In this document: positions 1-10,450 of the stretch, piece after piece
Numbering within the stretch: the stretch's first letter is position 1
Layout of the letters: each line of letters starts with the position of its first letter
Program-made: the position numbers and the translations under genes
Notes under the pieces: generated by a model
Databases searched by the model: none
Seen by the model: only the letters and a program-made list of their open reading frames with translations
What the model was told of the DNA's origin: nothing
NCBI GenBank assembly: GCA_030762935.1
Contig: CM060884.1
Span: forward strand, 73,783,196 to 73,847,195
Source of the DNA: Hymenopus coronatus
Lineage: Eukaryota > Arthropoda > Insecta > Mantodea > Hymenopodidae
Direction: 5' to 3'
Length of the DNA: 64,000 bases

Positions 1-1211
1 AGAAAGTTCTGGGAATTTGCCAATAAAACACAAAAAATGAATAATTATCGCCTACAAAGTAGACCCCTTATCAAATTATGCATTTATGCTAACGAATAAT
101 CCACTCATCAAAACATTTTTTGTAGGCACTTTTAGGAATTGATGTCAATTGTCGCTGCGAATTTCCATTTATGTCTTCTATCGACTGAAAACGGGTGCCT
201 CGAAGTGGTAACGTGAGTTTTGGAAAGAGAAAGAAATCAGCAGGTGCCAGACCAGGTGAATACGGTGGTTGTTTGATGAATTTTTTTGAAATTTTGGGCA
301 GAAATTCATTCACAATAATAGCCTTTTGAGCTGATGCGTTATCATGGCCCATAACTTTCAGATAATAGTCTTTATTTGCCATCTAAACTTCTAGCAAGAA
401 CTCTGAGTGCACGACACCGCGATAATCGAAAAAAACTCTCAACATGGCCATCAATTTTGATCGAATTTGACGTGCCCTTTTAGGTTTTGGTTCAGTTGGA
501 AGGTGCCATTCCGAAGCTTGTTGGCTGGTTTGAGTGTGAAACTCGTAAACCCACGTCCCATCACAACTTACAATGCGTTTCATGAATTTGGGGTCGGAAC
601 TGGCTCGTATCTAGCATGTCTTCAGCAATCCTTACGCGATTGAGTTTTTGTAGAAAATTCAAGTCTTTCGGAACTAACCGAGCTGCAACGCATGTCGTGC
701 CCAAAGAATAGTTTAAAATGCTATGAATCGATTCATGAGACACAGAAAGTTCAGCGGCAATCTCTCTTAGACAAAATGACGATTTTCAGGCACCATTTTC
801 GTCACTTTAGAGGTGTTCAGTTCAGTTGAAACCGTTGATGGCCGACCAGAGCGAGGCAAATCTTCCACCACATCTCGACCACTTTTGAATGCACTGTACC
901 AGACATATGCACGTATTTTTGATAAAGTCGATTCACCGTAAGCCTTCTGTAACATTTTCAGCGATTCGGCACACGAAATACCATTTGCAATGCAAAATTT
1001 GAGACAGATTCTTTGTTAAATATTTGTGTCCATCGTAAAATGGCAAATAACCTTTGAGATGAACTAACAAAATGGCGCACTGTAAACAAACTAGATCACA
1101 GATGACGATCAAACTCCGCGTGGGTATAGAGGAACTTAGCGACAACAATAATCTTAAATCCCTTTTTAAACAGGACTTTTAAATGATCAATTCCCGGCAC
1201 TTTCTTGACAG
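1..1211 (-). mobile_element. mariner-A DNA transposon, degenerate, cut by the window edge
   Basis: Mariner-type cut-and-paste element of about 1.2 kb on the minus strand. The left edge (AGAAAGTTCTGGGAATT at 1-17) and the right edge (AATTCCCGGCACTTTCTTG at 1193-1211) are imperfect inverted repeats, so the window starts inside or just at one terminal repeat. The coding content fills the space between them. The exact outer ends and the TA target duplication cannot be fixed because the left end is missing. Confidence 0.8.
89..1034 (-). pseudogene. mariner-A transposase remnant (DD34D)
   Basis: Broken mariner transposase read over several frames. In gene order: an N-terminal HTH region around FCIANGISCAESLKML and AYGESTLSKIRAYVWY (about 980-870), then LVPKDLNFLQKLNRV (about 680-620), then the first catalytic block DGTWVYEF (about 560-535). 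The second catalytic Asp lies in GHDNASAQ (about 345) and the third in APADFFLFPK (about 240). Exactly 34 residues separate the last two Asp, which defines the DD34D mariner group. The C-terminal FDEWIIR is followed by stops. Frameshifts and stops divide it into at least four pieces, so it makes no enzyme. No host gene is nearby. Confidence 0.85.
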
Positions 1212-1356
1212 AATCTATTTCTAGAGTATTACCTTAGGCTAGTACTACAAGAGGAAACTGAAATATTTTCCTTATAATCAACAGCTACTACAAACTACTA
1301 ACATAGCTGTCTCCATAAACACCAGTTATCTATCTAGGAAAAATGCTAGGCGACAA

Positions 1357-2079
1357 AATCTGATGTGTTCCATTCACATGACTTTCTCCTCATCTCTGCA
1401 GTAAAGTACTCTATTTGCTTAATCTAATCGAGAAGAAATTAGCAGAAATGGTCTTATTACTTGCTTCCTTGTAAGTAGAAGCGAAATAAGGGAGTAGCAT
1501 AGGTTAAAGTGATAGTGAAAAGCTTGTTGCTATGTGACTGAAGTTCTTTTGTTTGTATGGACACGAGTTGACAAATTCCTGTATGAGAAAAGTATGTTTT
1601 TGAAAGCTGAAGCCAAAAAAGAGGAATATCTCCAAAACGAACAACTCCAGGAAAAAAAAATTATATAACATAAATTGTGTGTTTTAACGTGGCCTACGTT
1701 TTCTGAGTTTTCGTCCATCTCTTACGGTTTAGCAGTTATGCAAAATTCCTTAAAATTCATCCAGAGTAAAGTAGTCTTCAGAGGCTATTCCCAGAATATT
1801 CAAGATATGCATTTTATTTTTCAGGTAAAAATCTTTAATATACGATATTTTAATCAAAATTGTTCAGCCATTTTTTAGAATATCAAAATTTTCAAAATGT
1901 TTACCATGTAAAGGGTAGTTTGGGGGGATTTTTTTTTTTTAAAATCTTCGTGTTGCATCCTTGGACGATACCAAACTTAAATACCAAGTTTGGTATTAAA
2001 TGGTCTTTTCGTTTTTGGGCTATGCTGCCCAGAGACACACACACACAGACACACACACATGGATATTTTTGTAGAAATG

Positions 2080-2125
<46 letters not shown>

Positions 2126-2236
2126 ATTCATTGGGTCTCAAAGCATATATTTCCGGTGAAATATCAATAAGGAATTTTGGGTGCAATACAATATCTTCTC
2201 TATACACTATGTACATAGTACGCATAAAGAAAGTAA
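1357..2236 (+). repeat. RepA copy, near full length
   Basis: Starts AATCTGATGTGTTCC and runs to the terminal palindrome (TATGTACATAGTACG) and AAAGTAAAA. The internal CA tract (2035-2060) is followed by an expanded 44-T run at 2081-2124, longer than in other copies. Phe-rich or Lys-rich open frames over this stretch are translations of the microsatellites and not genes. Confidence 0.85.
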
Positions 2237-2853
2237 AAAGCTTATGCTTCGTTTTACACCATGCTAATCGGGAAAAATTAGCAAAAATAGTGCTTTAAAA
2301 CTGAAACCAATGGAATATTTCAAAAATGATCAACTCCACAAAAGTGTATATGACATAAATTTGTGTTTTATCGTGATCTAATGTTTTGTGGAGTAAGTTT
2401 TTGTCCGTCTCTTACGGTTTATCAAAAAAAAAAATTAATCCAGAATAAAGAGTTTTTTAGAGGCTATTGCAAGAAAACTCAAAATATACATTTTATTTGG
2501 CATGTAAGTATCTTAATTATAAGATATTTTAATCAAAACCGTTTGCCATTTTTGAGAAAATCAAAGTTTTCGAAAATTTTGTCATGTAAAGATTAGTTTG
2601 GGGGGGGGGTGGTTTCTTAAAATTTTCTTTCGCATTCTTGGAAGATACCAAACTTAAATAGTATGTTTCATATTGTCCGGTCTTTTGGTGTTTGAAATAT
2701 GCTGTTCACAGACACACACAAACACGTATCTTTTTCTTGGAATCAGGGGTTCCCAAAACATATATTTCCTGTGAAATCTTGGTATCAAATTTTTGGGTGC
2801 CATATAATGCCTTCTCTATGCACTATGTGCATAGTACGTGTAGAGAAAGTAAA
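2237..2853 (+). repeat. RepA copy, 5'-shortened, head-to-tail with the previous one
   Basis: Follows the preceding copy without a gap, beginning inside the element at the AAAAGCTTATGCTTC block, so the first 70 bp or so are missing. An internal deletion joins this block to the later AAACTGAAACCAAT block. The 3' end is intact, with a variant palindrome CACTATGTGCATAGTACGTG. The direct junction suggests tandem or concatemer insertion, or insertion into another copy. Confidence 0.8.
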
Positions 2854-2864
2854 ACGAAAGTATT

Positions 2865-2990
2865 AAGAGCATTTCTGCTAATGTTTCTTTGTATTAGCAC
2901 GAAGCCGACAGAAGAATAATGTTGTGACAGGAAGTTGTTTGTAGAACATATAGAAAACGACATTTGAATAGAACATATCAGGCTTCTGTA
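2865..2990 (-). repeat. RepA 5'-end fragment
   Basis: Carries only the CTGATGTG-end region in minus orientation (GCTAATG...GAACATATCAGG), of the variant 5' subfamily also seen at 42550-42703. A worn scrap of a plus-strand 3' end (GTATTTCCAATGAAATC) follows at about 3000-3050. Confidence 0.6.
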
Positions 2991-3052
2991 ACTCAAATTC
3001 GTATTTCCAATGAAATCTACCTATTATCCAAAATGTAGGGAAAGTGAACTTT

Positions 3053-3570
3053 TTAAGACCGTACAAAAATTAAAAATAACATTTTTAGACAGTTGAAACT
3101 AAAAGTGGTTCTTTTACCAGATATTAGTAGTGATAAAAGTAGGCAGTCTACTTTGGTTTGTGTGACCACGGCCTCATTCAAGTAGGCCATGACTGAAACC
3201 TCGTATCGATCCATAAAATGGCGGATGATTGCAATGAGCATGGAATCCGCTGAACCAGACGAAATTATGCAAGCAGCGGAGAGAGAAAAATCACAACTGC
3301 TACATTGCCTCCGTTGTACAGAACGTTTTCGTTCTGTACCAGTAAGTCAATATGTTGTCAACACTGCTGCTAAGCAAGGTAACAACTGAATATTGCAGTT
3401 CATATTAAATATGAACTCCATGAAATAGTTAAAATAATCTAGTTACGAGTATAATTATAATAAGTCTATAAATATTGACAGCTGTCTAAAAATAGTGTTT
3501 GACTGAAGTGATAAAATTCTTTTATATTGTTCTAAGATTACGGCCTCGTTTCGCAAGCTTCCTTCTCACA
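3053..3570. other. Unassigned sequence with a perfect 10-bp hairpin
   Basis: No match to the repeats around it. A 67-codon open frame (3189-3389) has no recognisable domain. A perfect hairpin GTACAGAACG-TTTT-CGTTCTGTAC sits at 3316-3339. Confidence 0.5.
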
Positions 3571-3571
3571 A

Positions 3572-4402
3572 TATTGTATTCCACCCAAAAATTCCATGTC
3601 GAGATTTCACCGAAAAATACATATTTTAGGACTCCCTGAGTCCAAAAAATCATTTCCAGAAACAGGTCAGTGTGTGTGTGTGCCTGTGTCTGTCTGTCTG
3701 TCTGTCTATGTGCGTGTATCTCTGGACAACATAGCTCAAAAACGAAAAGACCGTTAAATACCAAATTTGGTATTTAGGTGTAGTATCTTCCGAGGATGCG
3801 ACACGAAGATTTTCAAGAAAATCCCCCCACACTTAACTACCCTTTACATGGAACATTTCCAAAATTTTTGTGTTTCTTAAAAATGGCTTTAATGATTTTG
3901 ATTAAAATCACGTATATTAAAGCTATTTGTACCCCGAATAAAATGCATATCTTGAATTTTCTGGGAATGGTTACTGAAGACCTCTTGATTCTGGTAGAAT
4001 TTTGCACATTTTGTATAAATGCTAAACAGTAAGAGATGGACAAAAACTTACCACACAGAAAATTTAGAGCACATTAAAACACACAATTTATGTTATATAC
4101 TTTTTTTTCGTGGAGTTGACCATCTTTAAGACATCTCTTATTAGATTCTACTCATATAGGAAGTTGTCAACTGCTGTTCGTGCATACAAAGAAACTACAG
4201 TAGCATAGCAACCAGCTTTTGACTATCACTTTAACCTATAGCACTCCCTTATTTCGCTTCTACTTACAAGGAAGCAAGTAATAAGACTATTTCTGCCAAT
4301 TCTTTCTTGATTAGCTTGAAGTAAATAGAAGCGTGAGTTTTCAGCAATAAGTTATTGCAGAGATATAGAGAAAGTCATGTGAATGGAACACATCAGATTT
4401 TT
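3572..4402 (-). repeat. RepA copy, lacking its terminal palindrome
   Basis: Begins at the ATTGTATTCCACCC block, so the ACTATGTACATAGT palindrome and outer end are lost. The rest is continuous to GGAACACATCAGATTTTT. The microsatellite here is a GT/TGTC mixture (3668-3710). Confidence 0.85.
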
Positions 4403-4745
4403 ACTACTTGTACCATAAATATATATTTTTGCAATTTTCAGTATTCGCTTTTTGCTTAATCGACCTGGTTCTGTGGCTTATGAAGGACACCCAGATATGA
4501 CGGAAGGTGACAGGTCTCATTAGCAGTAGCAAATATACGATTAACGAGCAGGCGAGGTACAAATAATCGCTGGGGAAACAAATCCACACCGAGGTTGTTT
4601 TGGTGTGCCACATGTCACCATGGCTACACGCTCTGTTGCACACAGCAGCTTCAATCACGTGATATCACCTCAAACTTATAACGAAAAGTCCGTGTTGAAA
4701 TACAACTAGATAGGCAGTTAAAGTGCACATATTCCAGGATACTAT
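4403..4745. other. Unassigned 340-bp stretch
   Basis: Lies between two RepA copies. An 84-codon minus frame (4404-4658) shows no domain I recognise, and nothing else is seen. Confidence 0.4.
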
Positions 4746-5474
4746 GTTTACTTTCTCTACACGTACTACATACATAGTGTATAGAGAGGGTATTCTAATG
4801 CACCCAAAAATTCCATACCAAGATTTCACCGAAAATACATGTTTTGGGTCCCCCGAATCCAAATAAAGAATTTCTAGATAAAAACCGTGTATGCGTGTGC
4901 GTGTGCGTGCGCGTGCTCGTGTGCGAGTAGCTCAAAAACGAAAAGTCCGCTAAAAACCAAACTCGGTATTCAGGTTTGTATCTTCCAAGGATGCGACACA
5001 AACATTTTCAAAAAAATTCTCTCACCCCCAACTACCCTTTACATGGAACGTTTCTTGTGCTGTAAGCTTTTTATCGTCTCTTATGGCTTACCAGTTTTGC
5101 AAAATCAGCAAAATTCATCTGGAATGAAGAACTTCTCAGAGGTAACTCCCTGGAAATTAAAAATATAGATTTTATTGTACATTTATTTAATATACAGTAT
5201 TTTACTTAAAATTATTTAAAGTATTTTTCAGATTCTCAAAGTTTTCGAACATTATGGTTAGTTTGGGGTGGTAATATTTTCTTCAAAATCGTGTCGCATA
5301 CTTGGAAGATACTAAACTTAAATAACAAAGTTTAAGTTTTATATTTTACAGACCTTTCATTTTTCATTTCTCGTGTATACAGACACACGGACACCAAACA
5401 CACAGTGACGTTTTTATAAAAATGCTATTTTTTGGATACACGGTGCCCTAAAACGTGTATTTCCAATGGAATCT
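4746..5474. repeat. RepA fold-back: minus 3' half joined to plus 3' half
   Basis: 4746-5053 is the palindrome-end half in minus orientation. At about 5055 the sequence turns round, and 5061-5474 is the matching half in plus orientation, running to GTATTTCCAATGGAATCTG, where a SINE cuts it off. The two halves form an imperfect inverted repeat of roughly 300 bp. Confidence 0.75.
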
Positions 5475-5645
5475 GGGCCACGGCGAGACCACTCTTATTG
5501 ACCACTCACCTCTCCATACCTAGGCGGTTCTAATTCGATTCCAAGCGACTGCATGTGAGACTTGCGGTGGACAAAGCGGGGGAGGGGCGAGTTTTCTCTG
5601 GGTTCTCCTAGCATCTCATTCCAGCGGTGCTCCATTTTTATTTCA
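5475..5645 (+). mobile_element. SINE-B copy (tRNA-derived)
   Basis: Shares the block GCGACTGCATGTGAGA and the later GGTGCTCCAT block with copies at 32884 and 49569. TAATTCGATTCC resembles a polymerase III B box. It interrupts the preceding RepA near its 3' end. Its own 3' end is indistinct. Confidence 0.6.
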
Positions 5646-5886
5646 TTCACTTGCTGTATTATAACAGTAGTACTATTTTATTATTAAGTTTACAATAATA
5701 CAATATTTGCGTCACATAATCGCATGGGTCTGGTGGCCGTACATGCTGTCGAGAATACTTGAATTGACAATATTACCTTTATATATATTTTGAATATATT
5801 AACAACATTGGAAATACGCACACAGACACAGTATTGTGCGCTACGTCAACAGAACCAGAGAACAGTAAAAGAAAGGACACTCTGCT

Positions 5887-5926
<40 letters not shown>

Positions 5927-5945
5927 CTTACAACTACACCTACAG
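5646..5945. other. Unassigned, with a CA microsatellite
   Basis: Holds an (AC)n run at 5889-5921. No gene is supported. The long open frame 5790-6257 crosses the CA run and then the antisense of a LINE, so it is spurious. Confidence 0.5.
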
Positions 5946-5976
5946 ATTACTCAAACACCACGTAAGACTACAATAT

Positions 5977-6230
5977 TTACACAAATATTTTATCTTTTAA
6001 CGCACGAACTTGCCTTAAGTATGCGCCCAGGCTTGGCCAGTTTTGGCTGTTTAGAATCAAATCTCAGAATTTCGTCCTTCGTCTGTTTAAAGTTAAAAAT
6101 GCTACCTGCACGCAATCTGCCAAAATATGCGTCAAGTCTTCCTGATCCCTGCATAATGGGCAAATCCGCCTACCAGCTTCATCAACTACTTATGGGTTTT
6201 CCACCCTACCAACCTGAACTACGCTATTCC
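5977..6230 (-). pseudogene. LINE-1 ORF2 C-terminus with CCHC zinc finger
   Basis: The minus strand reads CPLCRDQEDLTHILADC, a C-x2-C-x7-H-x4-C finger typical of the C-terminus of Jockey/I/R1-type ORF2 proteins (codons of CPLC at 6151-6162). It continues about 57 residues (LGAYLRQVRALKDKIFV) to a TAA at 5977-5979. One in-frame TGA follows TLNRRRTKF, and a stop also lies upstream of the finger, so it is not functional. Confidence 0.75.
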
Positions 6231-6450
6231 CAATCTATGTTTTATTCCCAATTTTAAAGTATATGTTTCTTTACCCCACCTAATTTTTATTTCGTTTTGT
6301 AACTACAATGACGATTTTTTTCTACATTCAGATTCTATTTCCTGCATGCTTATATTGCTTATACTTTATTTACGACATTATATCTATTTTCGTTACCCCT
6401 TTGCCAAATATTGTTTAAGCCAATCTTTGATAATCCCCGTTGTATCCCCG

Positions 6451-6465
6451 CCACCCCCCATTTTT
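6451..6465. repeat. Target-site duplication of SINE-A (left copy)
   Basis: CCACCCCCCATTTTT, repeated exactly at 6816-6830 on the other side of SINE-A. Confidence 0.9.
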
Positions 6466-6815
6466 TTTTTCTTTACTCCATGGCACGACAGCTCACGGGG
6501 AACCTTGGCCTACCACCCGACCGCTGCGTCCCCCATCTCGGTCCACTACAGACGTCATGGATGGGGTGCAGTATTGGAGGGTGAGACGTGGTCAGCGCCT
6601 CGAGCCCCCCGACCGGTTAATGCGGTCCTCATGACCTGGAGCCGCTACTTCTCCATCAAGTAGCTCCTCAATTGGCCCCCCAGGGACCTTACGAGGCTGA
6701 GTGCACCCCGGGCCAGGTCTCCCAGCGGGGGAAATATCCCCACGCCGGTACTGGAGATCGAACCCAGGTCTCCCGCTTGGTAAGCAGCAACGCTACCACC
6801 GCGCTAAGGAGACGA
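6466..6815 (-). mobile_element. SINE-A: complete tRNA-derived SINE
   Basis: About 350 bp, far more GC-rich than its surroundings. Read on the minus strand it starts at 6815, with an A-box-like TAGCGCGGTGGTAGCG (6806-6791) and a B box GGGTTCGATCTCC (6765-6753), then a non-tRNA body ending in an A-rich tail (6479-6466). A perfect 15-bp target duplication flanks it. These are the marks of polymerase III transcription and LINE-driven insertion. It sits within LINE-1. Open frames through it in either direction are not real genes. Confidence 0.88.
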
Positions 6816-6830
6816 CCACCCCCCATTTTT
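6816..6830. repeat. Target-site duplication of SINE-A (right copy)
   Basis: Exact copy of 6451-6465. Confidence 0.9.
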
Positions 6831-7039
6831 GGTGTTCTATGTTATTCATCTGATGCCTATAACATATTGCTCTTAGAGTTGTTTGATCACCTTTAATTAT
6901 TCGCAGTCAGTATCTAACTACACTTAATTTAGCATATACGGCATCTTCCCCGCATCTAATCTGTCCGTGATTAGAAGTACACCTCAATAAAACCAGAATA
7001 CGTTTCCAGAAATGAAATTGTATTTTATTTAGATTATGT

Positions 7040-7375
7040 ACACTCTCCCATCCCCGCACCCCACTTCCATATAGTAATGAAGACCTACCATTGCCTCATA
7101 CATGGTTTGTAATATTTTACTGGCATATGTGGTATCAATATTTCAGAAAGTTGTCCAACTCAGTGTTCTTGTGCCACTTTCCTGCCATGTCAAACCTTAC
7201 ACCTAGATAATCGAAATGTTTAACAGTTTTAATTTCTTTCTCCCCGAATATACACTTTTTCTGCTGACCGTGAACGTAACCATTTTAAAATACGAGTGCT
7301 TTAGTTTTAAGGACATTCACTTACATACCTCATTGTCTACAAAATCCTTGCAGTGAGTTTAAGCCAGATTGCAAA
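7040..7375 (-). pseudogene. LINE-1 ORF2, region after the RT catalytic core
   Basis: The minus strand shows NVLKTKALVFKNG and, after a frameshift, KTVKHFDYLGVRFDMAGKW (FDYLGVRF near 7215-7189). KTKxMVF...F-x-YLGV is the conserved pattern downstream of the YADD box in LINE reverse transcriptases. LQTMYEAMVGLHYYME follows in another frame. Stops interrupt it. Confidence 0.7.
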
Positions 7376-7377
7376 CC

Positions 7378-8172
7378 ATTTTACTTGCTCTACATGTACT
7401 ATGTACATAGTGTATAGAGAAGGTATTGTATTGCACCCAAAATTTGATACCGATATTTCACCGGAAATACATGTTTTGGGTACCCCTGAATCCAAAAAAG
7501 CATTTTTAGAAAAAGGTCCCTGTGTGTCTGTGAAAAGACCGATAAATACCAAACTTGATATTTAAGATTGGTATTTTACAAGGTTACGACACAAAGGTTT
7601 TCAAGAAAATCCCCCTACCCCCATTTAACTTTTTTAGATAATTTTGATATTCTCATAAATGGCGCTAACGATTTTGATTAAAATGTATATTAAAGATCTT
7701 TACCTGACAAATAAATAGTATATCTTGAATTTTCTGGGAATAACCTCTGAAGATTACTTTATTCTGGAGGAATTTTGCATAACTGGTAAACCGTAACAAA
7801 TGAACAAAAACTTAGCACACAAAACACATAATTTATGTTATATACTTTTTTTCGAGGAGTTGATCGTTTTTTAGCTATTTCTTGTTTTTTGGTTTCAGCT
7901 TTGAAAAACTTGCACTTTTCTCATACAGGAATTTGTGAACTCGTGTCCATGCAAACAAAGCAACTTCAGTCACATAGCAACCAGCTTTTGACTGTCACTT
8001 TAACCTATGCTACTCCCTTATTTCGCTTCTACTTACAAGGAAGCAAGTAATTAGTCTATTTCTGCTGATTTTTTCTCGATTAGCTTTAAGTAAATAGCAG
8101 AATAATCTTATTAACAATAATTTGTTACACAGAAATAGAGAAAGTCATGTGAATGGAACATATCAGATTTTT
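7378..8172 (-). repeat. RepA copy inserted in the LINE-1 reading frame
   Basis: Complete, from TTTTACTTGCTCTACATG with an intact palindrome to CATATCAGATTTTT. In RepA orientation the left flank is ACAAAAAAT and the right flank is AAAATGG. LINE homology suggests the empty site ACAAAAAATGG, so an A-rich duplication (AAAAT) is likely. Confidence 0.85.
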
Positions 8173-8340
8173 TGTTTTAGACCGAATAACAATGTCATCA
8201 GCGTACAAAAGAATTGGTATTTTTTCGCTTTCAACTGTCGGCACATTTGTCTTCCTCCCACAACATATGAACAATGTCATCAATAAACAAATTAAAAAAG
8301 TAGCGGAGATAATATACAACCCTGTTTGACTCCCCTCTGT
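8173..8340 (-). pseudogene. LINE-1 ORF2 reverse transcriptase palm fragment
   Basis: The minus strand reads RRGVKQGCILS-type sequence in shifted frames, then TFFNLFIDDIVHMLWEE, then LLYADDIVIRSKTK. YADD (codons at 8205-8194) is the RT active site with the paired catalytic Asp. GVxQGC upstream is RT motif 4. Frame changes show decay. Confidence 0.8.
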
Positions 8341-8370
8341 AAAAGCGGGCGTTAAACACTATAAATAAAA
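8341..8370 (+). mobile_element. SINE-B 3' tail
   Basis: AAAAGCGGGCGTTAAACACT plus an A-rich end, the same tail as at 17021-17083, 47656-47705 and, diverged, 33050-33083. Only the 3' end is present, as expected of a 5'-truncated retroposon. Confidence 0.6.
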
Positions 8371-8430
8371 ATATCCGATGAAATCTCAGTATCGAGTTTT
8401 GGGTGGAATGCAATATCTTTTCTAGCTATA
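8371..8430 (+). repeat. RepA 3' fragment broken at its palindrome
   Basis: GATGAAATCTCAGTATCGAG to TCTAGCTATA, stopping where the terminal palindrome should begin. The Tc1-like element starts immediately after. Confidence 0.7.
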
Positions 8431-8629
8431 CTACCGGGTGATCTAAAAAGGTCCGAACCGGCTGCGCGACGTTTTGCCTGTCCGCGCCCTCGGCTCTGGT
8501 TGTCTTCTGCTGCTATAATAGAAAGGCGCGGATTAAACTATACAACATTTTTAAAACTACTTTTAAAAGCTTTACTTACCAATGTTATTAAAGCAGATGT
8601 TGAAACTGGCTACCACCGTTGTCCAAATA

Positions 8630-8659
8630 CGAGGTACGTCCAGAAAGTAAGTTCCGTTT
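8630..8659. repeat. mariner-B terminal inverted repeat, left
   Basis: 30 bp beginning CGAGGTACGTCCAGAAAGTA, a perfect inverse of 9864-9893. TA lies immediately outside each end (8628-8629 and 9894-9895), the standard mariner target duplication. Confidence 0.95.
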
Positions 8660-8680
8660 GTTATAAAATTAAATTGTGTA

Positions 8681-9756
8681 CTACTTTTCCACATAAATGC
8701 CGAAATTTTGCATGCATTTGTCATAGCGTGGCACAAGTTCTTGTATACCTTCTTCAAAGAAGTTTGCCGCCTGTGTCTTCAAAAAGTTGGAAATATTTTC
8801 TTTCAGCTCTTAGTCATTGTTGTAGTCTTGACCACCAAGGAAAGACTTGAGATGTAAGAACAGATGAAAGTCGCTAGGAGCGAGGTCAGGTCAGGACTGT
8901 ACGGAGGATGGTCAAACACGTCCCAGCCAAATCCCTGTAGGAGGTTTTTCGTCACATTTGCAGTGTGTGGTCGTGCGTTGTCGTGAAGAAAAACAACACC
9001 TTTTGGCAGCAATCCTCGGCGGTTATTCTGTATTGCGCGGTGCAATTTCCTAAGTGTCTTGCAGTAAACATCTGCTTTGATTGTTTGACCATGCGGTAAG
9101 AAATCAATGAGTAAGGTGCCTTTCCAGTCCTAGAACACTGTGCACATCATTTTTCGAGGTGTCAAGATTTGTTTCGGGTTAACCTTTACTGGGGATGAAG
9201 TGTGCCTCCATTCTATTGATTGCCGCTTACTTTCAAGGGTGTCGTAAGAAACCCAAATCTCATCTCCTGTGACTGTCTGTGTCAGAAATTCTTCGCTGTC
9301 TTCATCATAACGCGTTAAAAACTGAAGTGCACTGCCCATCCGTTTTGTTTTGTGTTGCTCAGTAAGAATATTTGGTACCCAACGTGACCAATGTTTACGA
9401 AATTTCAGTTTTTCGGTAACAATTTCATGAATTAGTGTTCGTGAGCTTTGGGGAAATTCCATAGCGAGATCACTAATTGTAAGCTTGCGGTTTTCCTGGA
9501 TCTTGTCATCAATCGCGTGAACCAGTTCTTCTGTAACCAAAGATGGACGCCCACTTCGTTCTCCATCGTGCACTTCACTACGTCCTTCATTGAACTGTCG
9601 GACCCATCTTCTCACCATTGAATCACGCATCGCATTTTGTCCGTAAACTTCGCAAATTTGCCGATAAATTTCAATTGGTTTCACTTTCTTAGCATTCAGA
9701 AAACGAATCACAGATCTGATTTCACAAGCGGCGGGATTTTCAATCAACACCGACAT
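8681..9756 (-). pseudogene. mariner-B transposase, three lesions
   Basis: Start chosen at the Met of MSVLIENPAAC (9756), which begins the normal mariner N-terminus. The open frame upstream to 9927 runs through the terminal repeat into Tc1-T and is not part of this protein. Order: HTH region (RFLNAKKVKPIEIYRQ, SGRPS linker), first Asp in TGDEIWVSYD, second in FLHDNARPHTA, third in APSDFHLF, and C-terminal LVPRYDKCMQNFGIYVEK with TAG at 8681-8683. The spacing is DD34D once a 5-bp duplication is discounted. Lesions: TAG at 9130-9132 where TGG is expected, tandem GGTCA at 8884-8893 shifting the frame, and TAA at 8810-8812. Expected length is about 356 residues. Confidence 0.9.
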
Positions 9757-9863
9757 TGTAAACAAGCACAACAAAGCGTATGTGGCTGACAGCGATCTCA
9801 AAATGGCGCACGTTTCTTCTCCTTGATACAGAGCGTCTACCGCGCATGTGCGGAGATAAATTG

Positions 9864-9893
9864 AAACGGAACTTACTTTCTGGACGTACCTCG
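9864..9893. repeat. mariner-B terminal inverted repeat, right
   Basis: Perfect inverse of 8630-8659, with TA outside. Confidence 0.95.
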
Positions 9894-10450
9894 TATTTTG
9901 GTACCTCTTTAGGAAACCATCCATCACTCGTTGTAGTTCACGTTGAGAAATGCTGGCAATTTTCTGACGGATGCTTGTTTTAATGCTTCAAGGGTGTGTG
10001 GGTTTGCAATCGTATGGTGTTAGTTTGGAGGACCGAGAGGTCCAGAAATCTATAGTAATAATTCTGTCCTGAAACACAGTTTCAATTGTTCTCATCAAAG
10101 ATTGGCTGTATGAGCTGTTGCAGATCTTTTGAAGAAAGTCAAAATCACGTTCACTGTCTATTAATTTTCTAAAAAAAAAAAAAAAGAAGGACAATATTTT
10201 ACTCACGTATGTGTGGGTGACAACTTTTGGCTCAAAAAATATAGCTCCGCTAGTGGTGTACCATACACCAATTTTTTCGTCATGAAGGTGTACTTCGTGA
10301 ACTTATCAGGTTTCTCAGAGCTCCAATAACTATTATTATGTGTACACAAATATCAATTAAGACGGAACCAAGCCTCGTCCATGAAAAATATTAAATGTTG
10401 GCTAATTTCGTCATTGTATACTCTATTGAGAGTCCACTCACAAAATGTTA

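Larger units (their letters stand above)
5946..8340 (-). mobile_element. LINE-1: non-LTR retrotransposon remnant, split by a SINE and a RepA copy
   Basis: Three minus-strand segments, in order 8340-8173, 7375-6816 and 6465-5946, give the RT palm, the post-RT region and the C-terminal zinc finger of one LINE ORF2 in the right order. RepA occupies 7378-8172 and SINE-A occupies 6466-6815. Removing both restores continuous homology (SKTK joined to GLQSGLNSLQ). Stops and frameshifts show it is dead. LINE ORF2 proteins copy their RNA at the nicked target. The clade is not resolved by eye. Confidence 0.75.
8630..9893 (-). mobile_element. mariner-B: near-complete mariner, 1264 bp
   Basis: Perfect 30-bp terminal inverted repeats, a TA target duplication and one central transposase frame show a full-length mariner. 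It inserted at a TA in the last codons of the Tc1-T transposase. Identical ends and few coding lesions mark it as one of the youngest elements in the window. Confidence 0.93.
8572..10440 (-). pseudogene. Tc1-like transposase remnant, split by mariner-B
   Basis: In gene order: FFMDEAWFRLN (about 10392-10360, a catalytic Asp) with YWSSEKPDKFTKYTFMTKK, then SMRTIETVF-like RTIETVFQDRIITIDFW (about 10085), then a region near RQKIASISQRELQR, then VMDGFLKRYQN (about 9930-9896). After removal of mariner-B the last codons follow in frame: IWTTVVASFNICFNNIGK and a TAA at 8572-8574. A 14-A tract (about 10171-10184) and several stops break it. The second catalytic region is largely lost. The ends and neighbours show it belongs to Tc1-T. 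Confidence 0.7.

Noticed and set aside
1357..2236. RepA as an LTR or LTR retrotransposon
   Set aside because: No TG...CA ends, primer-binding site, polypurine tract or paired LTRs with an internal region.
1860..2298. Open frames with poly-Phe or poly-Lys and Thr-His runs
   Set aside because: They are translations of the T44 and CA tracts in RepA and are not kept in other copies.
5889..5921. CA run as an independent feature of interest
   Set aside because: Ordinary dinucleotide microsatellite; no sign of function.
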